From assembly GCA_002405555.1 (NCBI GenBank), contig DHMA01000136.1, forward strand, positions 1 to 11,172: DNA of 11,172 bases. The letters run 5' to 3'. The stretch comes from Opitutia bacterium UBA4654 (GTDB lineage: Bacteria; Verrucomicrobiota; Verrucomicrobiia; Opitutales; Intestinicryptomonadaceae). Position numbers and translations under genes: made by a program. The first letter of the stretch is position 1. Every line of letters starts with the position of its first letter. Below are positions 7,300 through 11,172 of this stretch, one piece after another. Under the pieces are notes generated by a model. That model was not told the DNA's origin and made no database searches. It worked only from the letters and a program-made list of their open reading frames with translations.

Positions 7300-10200
7300 T
7301 TACTTTCCGACGGCCGCGATTTCGAAAAGCGTAGTCGCGCCGTGCGGAAGCTTGGAAGTGTCTATTTCGAGCTTCAAGACTCCGCTGGCGGATTTCGCGG
7401 AAATCGGCCCGCGCCTTGCGCCGTCGAGCGAAAGCGGGTAGACGGCGTATTTCGCGGTCGGGTCGAGTTTCAGCTCGGCTTTGAGCGTTCCCGTTTTCAG
7501 GAGAATCGGGGCTTTGCCCGAATCGAGCATGCGCAGGAAATCGAACGAGGTTTTCATGTCCGTGTTCGCCTCGGCGGTCGCGTAGATTAGGACAAGGCGG
7601 CGGCTTTTGCCCAAATCGAGACCGTCGAGCGACGCCGCCGCGACCGCCGCGGGAACGGACGACGACAGCACTTTCAAATTTCCCAAGTCCGCGCCGACGC
7701 CGCTTTCGGAAACGAGCAGCTGCGATTTCGGCGTGGAAATTTTCAGGCTCTTTTCGGGAACGTTCATCGTGATTTCGCCCGTGTCGGTCTGGAAAATTCC
7801 GCGCGATACGTCGGTGGAATTGCCCGCGGGCAGGATTTTATTTTCGCGCATTTTTGCGACAAAGCCGCGCAGGTCGAAGCCCCCGCCGTCGGCGTTCGGT
7901 ACTACGTCCTGAAACCACGCCTCCATGATTGTGTCGGAGCTGCCTATCGGCGGCATGCGCATGTCGGCGGGCCTGGGAGCAAGGCTTTTCAACGAGTCGG
8001 GACGCGCGCCGCCGCAGTCGACGGCAAAGCCCGTAATCAGCGCTACTTTCATCTGCTCGCTGTTGACCGCCTTTTGCGACTCAATCGGGTTCTTTTCGAA
8101 ATACTCGCCCGCCATAACCATGTCCACTCGCGACTTCGCCCGCGCGACGTCGCCGCGCACGAAGAAGCACGCCGAGAGCAGTTCCGACGCCCTCACAATC
8201 GGCGAGCGGCAGATTCTGAACGGGTTGAGTTTCAAATGCGGCGGAAGAAGCCCGTTCACGTCGGACGGAACAATGTCTTCGTGGATTGTAAGCATGGACA
8301 TGTTTTGGAACGCCGCGTACGGCGCGAACGTGCCCAAAACCTCGTATCTGCGCATGTTCCACCAGCAGTGGTTGAATTCGGTAATGCCTATCGGCCTGTC
8401 GGCGAAGCGGCGCGAAAGCACCGAGCCGAGGTTGGGGAAGGCGTCGCCTATGCAGCTGTTCTGGCGCGTCGCGGCGTCCTTTGTGTTAAGCCCCGTCGGG
8501 TGCGCGAAATACGTGTTGGAAATTATGGACTCGAACATTTCGCCGCGCGGCACGTTTTGCGCGGGCGACGACGCCACGTTCTCGCTTGCGATTATCCCCT
8601 TGTAGCCCGTTTCGCGGACGGTTTTGTTGCAGAATTTGAGGAAGCGCGTTTTGCGTTCGAGCGCGAATTCCTGCCAGTCGGGATTTTTCACGAACGGCTC
8701 GCCGACCTCGGAAAAATCGGAGAAGTTGAACGCGCCGCTGTTGTACACAAAGCCCTTTCTGTTCCACGACTCGTTGAGCTTTTCGACCGTGCCGTACTTT
8801 TTTTCGAGCCACTTGCGCCACTTCGAAAGCACGAGTTTCTGCGTGCGCGGCGCGCCGCGTTTCAGGCGCGAAAGCACAATGGAAAGCTCGTTGAAATGCT
8901 CCACCTGCAAGAACATCGGGTCGTCTTTCCACGCGAGGTTCGTGTACGGGTTGAAGTGGTTGAGCTGAAGCTCGGCGACATTCCGCCACGCCCGCCACGC
9001 GGTCTTGTCGCCGAAGAGACAGCGCAGTTTGGAGTCGTCGCGCATTTCGCCCATTTTAAAGCCCCTCTCGCCCAGCTCCTGCCAAGTGATTACAAGGTGG
9101 ACATACACGCCGTTTTTTTTCAGCTCCGCAAAAAAGTAGTCGAGGCAGTCCATTGTGGTTTTGAAATTTTTGCGCTCTGAATGGCTCTTGAACTGCTCGA
9201 ACTCCATGCGGACGCAGTTGTAGCCCGCCCGCCTGATTTGCGCGGCGTAGCTTTTGAGCGAACGCTTGCGGGCGTCGATGTCGGCTATTCTGAAAAACGG
9301 CGCAAGCGACATCGTGAAGCTTTTGAAACGCGCGTCGCGTTCGGGCGTTTTTTCGAACGCCATCGTGCCGCGCGGCGAGACTATAACCCTGCCGAACGCC
9401 CCCGCCTCGGCGTCGGGAAAAAACCGCGAGAGGTCGAGAGCGGAGTTTTCGAGCACCGACATTTTCGCGGGAATGTCCGCCGCCGCCCACTTGTCGGGCG
9501 AGGGCTTCCAGATTTCGAAAGTCGGGACGTCGGTGTCGGAAAGCGTGGCGGCTGCTATCGACCAGTCGCCGTCCGCCCAAGTGTTGAAAGTTATCTCCTC
9601 GACGTCGGTAAGCCCGCCCGTCTCGAAGCGCGACAAATACCAGACGTCCCTTTTGTTTTCGGCGTCGCCGAAGAACACCGCCTTTGCGTTGTGCGCGGGC
9701 GCGTAGGCGTTTTTGCGCCCGCAGTCCCTGTCGATTTTCACGAAACGCTTGACGGGCTTGTTCCCCGCGGTCTTCACTACGACCGACGCAATGTAGGCGT
9801 CGGGCTTCGACGTAGAATTGTCCATGCGGTGGAGGAGGTAGAGATAGCGCCCCGCCCTGTTTTCGCCGCCCACCGAAATCTTGGCGGGCTTGCCGTTTTT
9901 CGGCGGAAAGCGCAGAATTTTCACCGCGCCGTCCGCGCCCGCAAGACGGAAATTGATTCCGTCGAAAGCGGCTGCGCCCGTCTTCGGAAAGGAGTCGGCG
10001 ACGGAATTTGCGGCGGCGGAAATGTCCACAAAAACGTCCTCGATTTCGGGAAGCTCTCCCGCGGGGCGCGTCATGACGGAAATTTCGCAGGGCTTTCCCT
10101 TTTCCACTTTCAGCGTCGCGCATGTGTAGGTGCGCGACCACGCCCGCAGGCACGCCCCGCCCTCCGCCGCGCGGTTCGAGCCGAACGCGATTTTCGGCGC

Positions 10201-10656
10201 GGGATTCGCGAACGAAAAGCCCGCAAAGCCCTTTTCGAAGCCGCCGTTGGGGTGCGGTTTGCCGTCGATTTTCAGGTCGTCGTAGTACGACGCGAGCTTG
10301 CGGACGGACGCCCCGCGCCGCTTCTCGACGCCCGAAAGCGAAAATCGCACGACTCCCGATTCCGACGGCACGAACGAAAACTTCATCTCCTCCCACGCGG
10401 CGGGGTCGGCGTTGAAATGCTCGGCAAACAGCACATGGCTTGTCTTGCCGCCCGCGCCTTTCGACTTGTACTCCCTGACGCTTGCCGATTCCGCATCGCC
10501 GCACAAAAGCGGGAAATCGGCGGCAACGGCGATTCTCGCGCCGCAGTCTCGCAGCGAGTCGCGTTCCGCCGCAAACGCCGCGCCGCAATGCGCGACGGCG
10601 CAGAACGCCGCGAAAGCCGAAATTATTTTCGAGTACAAAACGATACTTTTGAACAT
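7300..10656 (-). CDS. Secreted clan GH-A-like glycoside hydrolase, multidomain
   Basis: An 1118-residue protein with a Sec signal peptide (cleavage near AFA-AE, residues 27-31). About 40-200 and 200-400 are two beta-sandwich-like regions; the first contains GKPHPNGGFEKGFAGFSF, resembling carbohydrate-binding jelly rolls. About 450-860 is a TIM barrel of the clan GH-A type. AGYNCVRMEFEQF opens it, FLQVEHFNE carries the Asn-Glu acid/base pair (Glu590), and GITEFNHCWW carries the likely nucleophile (Glu760). The 170-residue spacing and the NE pair fit retaining glycosidases such as GH5-type enzymes, although I cannot assign a family. About 870-1118 is beta-rich, and 956-1113 matches the tail of the neighbour upstream in the operon. 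The start lies three bases after the neighbour's stop with no Shine-Dalgarno sequence, suggesting one message and coupled translation. Both catalytic-type glutamates are present, so it is probably active; the substrate is unknown. Confidence 0.88.
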   Translation of the reverse strand: MFKSIVLYSKIISAFAAFCAVAHCGAAFAAERDSLRDCGARIAVAADFPLLCGDAESASVREYKSKGAGGKTSHVLFAEHFNADPAAWEEMKFSFVPSESGVVRFSLSGVEKRRGASVRKLASYYDDLKIDGKPHPNGGFEKGFAGFSFANPAPKIAFGSNRAAEGGACLRAWSRTYTCATLKVEKGKPCEISVMTRPAGELPEIEDVFVDISAAANSVADSFPKTGAAAFDGINFRLAGADGAVKILRFPPKNGKPAKISVGGENRAGRYLYLLHRMDNSTSKPDAYIASVVVKTAGNKPVKRFVKIDRDCGRKNAYAPAHNAKAVFFGDAENKRDVWYLSRFETGGLTDVEEITFNTWADGDWSIAAATLSDTDVPTFEIWKPSPDKWAAADIPAKMSVLENSALDLSRFFPDAEAGAFGRVIVSPRGTMAFEKTPERDARFKSFTMSLAPFFRIADIDARKRSLKSYAAQIRRAGYNCVRMEFEQFKSHSERKNFKTTMDCLDYFFAELKKNGVYVHLVITWQELGERGFKMGEMRDDSKLRCLFGDKTAWRAWRNVAELQLNHFNPYTNLAWKDDPMFLQVEHFNELSIVLSRLKRGAPRTQKLVLSKWRKWLEKKYGTVEKLNESWNRKGFVYNSGAFNFSDFSEVGEPFVKNPDWQEFALERKTRFLKFCNKTVRETGYKGIIASENVASSPAQNVPRGEMFESIISNTYFAHPTGLNTKDAATRQNSCIGDAFPNLGSVLSRRFADRPIGITEFNHCWWNMRRYEVLGTFAPYAAFQNMSMLTIHEDIVPSDVNGLLPPHLKLNPFRICRSPIVRASELLSACFFVRGDVARAKSRVDMVMAGEYFEKNPIESQKAVNSEQMKVALITGFAVDCGGARPDSLKSLAPRPADMRMPPIGSSDTIMEAWFQDVVPNADGGGFDLRGFVAKMRENKILPAGNSTDVSRGIFQTDTGEITMNVPEKSLKISTPKSQLLVSESGVGADLGNLKVLSSSVPAAVAAASLDGLDLGKSRRLVLIYATAEANTDMKTSFDFLRMLDSGKAPILLKTGTLKAELKLDPTAKYAVYPLSLDGARRGPISAKSASGVLKLEIDTSKLPHGATTLFEIAAVGK

Positions 10657-10659
10657 ATT

Positions 10660-11172
10660 TTATTCTGAAACGATTTCAAAGAAAGTCGGAGCTCCGTTTG
10701 CGAACGCCCCGTTGTCGATGTCGAGTTTGAGCGCGCCTCCCGAAAATTCGGCGGGCACTTTCCCGCGGCGTTCGCCGTTTAGCGCAAGCGCGTAGACGGA
10801 AAATTTCTTGGAGGGGTCGAGCTTCAACTCGGCGCAAACCCTGCCGCGGCGCACCGCCACGGGCCCGCGCCCCTCGTTCAGCGAAAGAATGCCGTCGAGG
10901 CTCGTAATTGCGTCGATGTTGTTTTCCTGCGTGGCGTACACAAACACAAGGCGCGAGCTTTTGCCGATTTCCGCGCCGTCGAGCGACGCAAGCCCGACGC
11001 TCGCGGGAACTGTCGTCGATAGCAGCCGCAACGCGCCCGCGGTCGCCGCCGTGTTTTCGTGGACGGTTATCGCGCAAGACTTGTCGGTTGCAACTTTCAT
11101 GCTTCCGCGCTTGGAGTCCATTGTGATTTGCCGCGTGTCGGTCTGGTAGACGCCAGCGGCGGGGTCGCTCTC
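10660..11172 (-). CDS. C-terminal part of a tandem paralogue of the secreted glycoside hydrolase (5' end outside window)
   Basis: The frame is open to the right edge, so the ATG at 11121 is internal; the 17 codons before it continue the homology. The visible 170 residues match residues 956-1113 of the downstream glycosidase without gaps over about 158 residues, with just under half identical by my count. Shared landmarks include QTDT-x-x-ITM, ASLDG, RLV-x-x-YAT, AELKLDP, RRG and FEI near the C-terminus. This tail is a beta-rich accessory domain, and the catalytic part, if present, lies outside the window. The stop (10660-10662) is three bases before the next start, so the two genes form an operon with this one first. 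The likely role is exported glycan degradation, inferred only from the paralogue. Confidence 0.85.
   Translation of the reverse strand, partial: ESDPAAGVYQTDTRQITMDSKRGSMKVATDKSCAITVHENTAATAGALRLLSTTVPASVGLASLDGAEIGKSSRLVFVYATQENNIDAITSLDGILSLNEGRGPVAVRRGRVCAELKLDPSKKFSVYALALNGERRGKVPAEFSGGALKLDIDNGAFANGAPTFFEIVSE

Noticed and set aside
9056..10588. 510-residue - strand frame inside the secreted glycosidase gene
   Set aside because: It is a shifted-frame shadow of the same gene, very rich in Arg and Gly, with no motif.
9181..10668. 495-residue + strand frame opposite the secreted glycosidase
   Set aside because: It overlaps a gene with a clear signal peptide and catalytic motifs, its composition is Arg/Val/Ala-rich, and it shows no domain.
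1..11172. CRISPR array, insertion sequence or attachment site
   Set aside because: No regularly spaced direct repeats, no transposase or integrase frame and no flanking inverted repeats were seen. The only repeated signal is the diverged paralogous tail.

Overview
The window comes from a GC-rich, coding-dense bacterial chromosome. It carries a housekeeping transcription terminator gene (rho) next to exported proteins that look built for polysaccharide breakdown. Several features fit the PVC group, with Verrucomicrobiota (Opitutae-like) as the best guess: a Rho with a long low-complexity N-terminal extension, start codons with no visible Shine-Dalgarno sequence, a twin-arginine-exported DapA-fold protein, and very large modular glycosidase-like proteins. 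The taxonomic call is inference only; there is no rRNA or marker tree in the window.

Layout on the + strand. Positions 1-1941 hold the 3' part of rho, cut by the window's left edge. After a 27-bp gap with no terminator comes an exported member of the DapA/N-acetylneuraminate lyase fold family (1969-3102). A short untranslated stretch leads to a strong intrinsic terminator (3186-3214). A possible promoter element (TTGACATAAT) then precedes a 1318-residue predicted surface lipoprotein (3277-7233). This protein has a CBM4/9-like domain, a diverged glycosidase-like barrel and a C-terminal CBM9-like domain.

Layout on the - strand. The lipoprotein gene converges on a two-gene - strand operon, and one hairpin with an A-run and a T-run (7245-7284) can terminate both. 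The operon is read from right to left. First is the C-terminal end of a protein cut by the window's right edge (10660-11172). Three bases later comes an 1118-residue secreted clan GH-A-like glycoside hydrolase (7300-10656). The tails of these two proteins align without gaps over about 158 residues, with just under half identical by eye, so they are tandem paralogues.

How the parts may work together. The lipoprotein and the two paralogues look like an exported glycan-degradation set. The exported DapA-like protein keeps the Schiff-base lysine position of its fold but lacks the usual catalytic tyrosine and the TTGE-type substrate loop, so its reaction is unknown. The window shows no transporter, SusC/SusD pair, sulfatase or regulator, so the substrate cannot be named. 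The most interesting items are the unusual DapA-like protein, the diverged modular lipoprotein, the tandem paralogues with a shared tail, and the low-complexity Rho extension.
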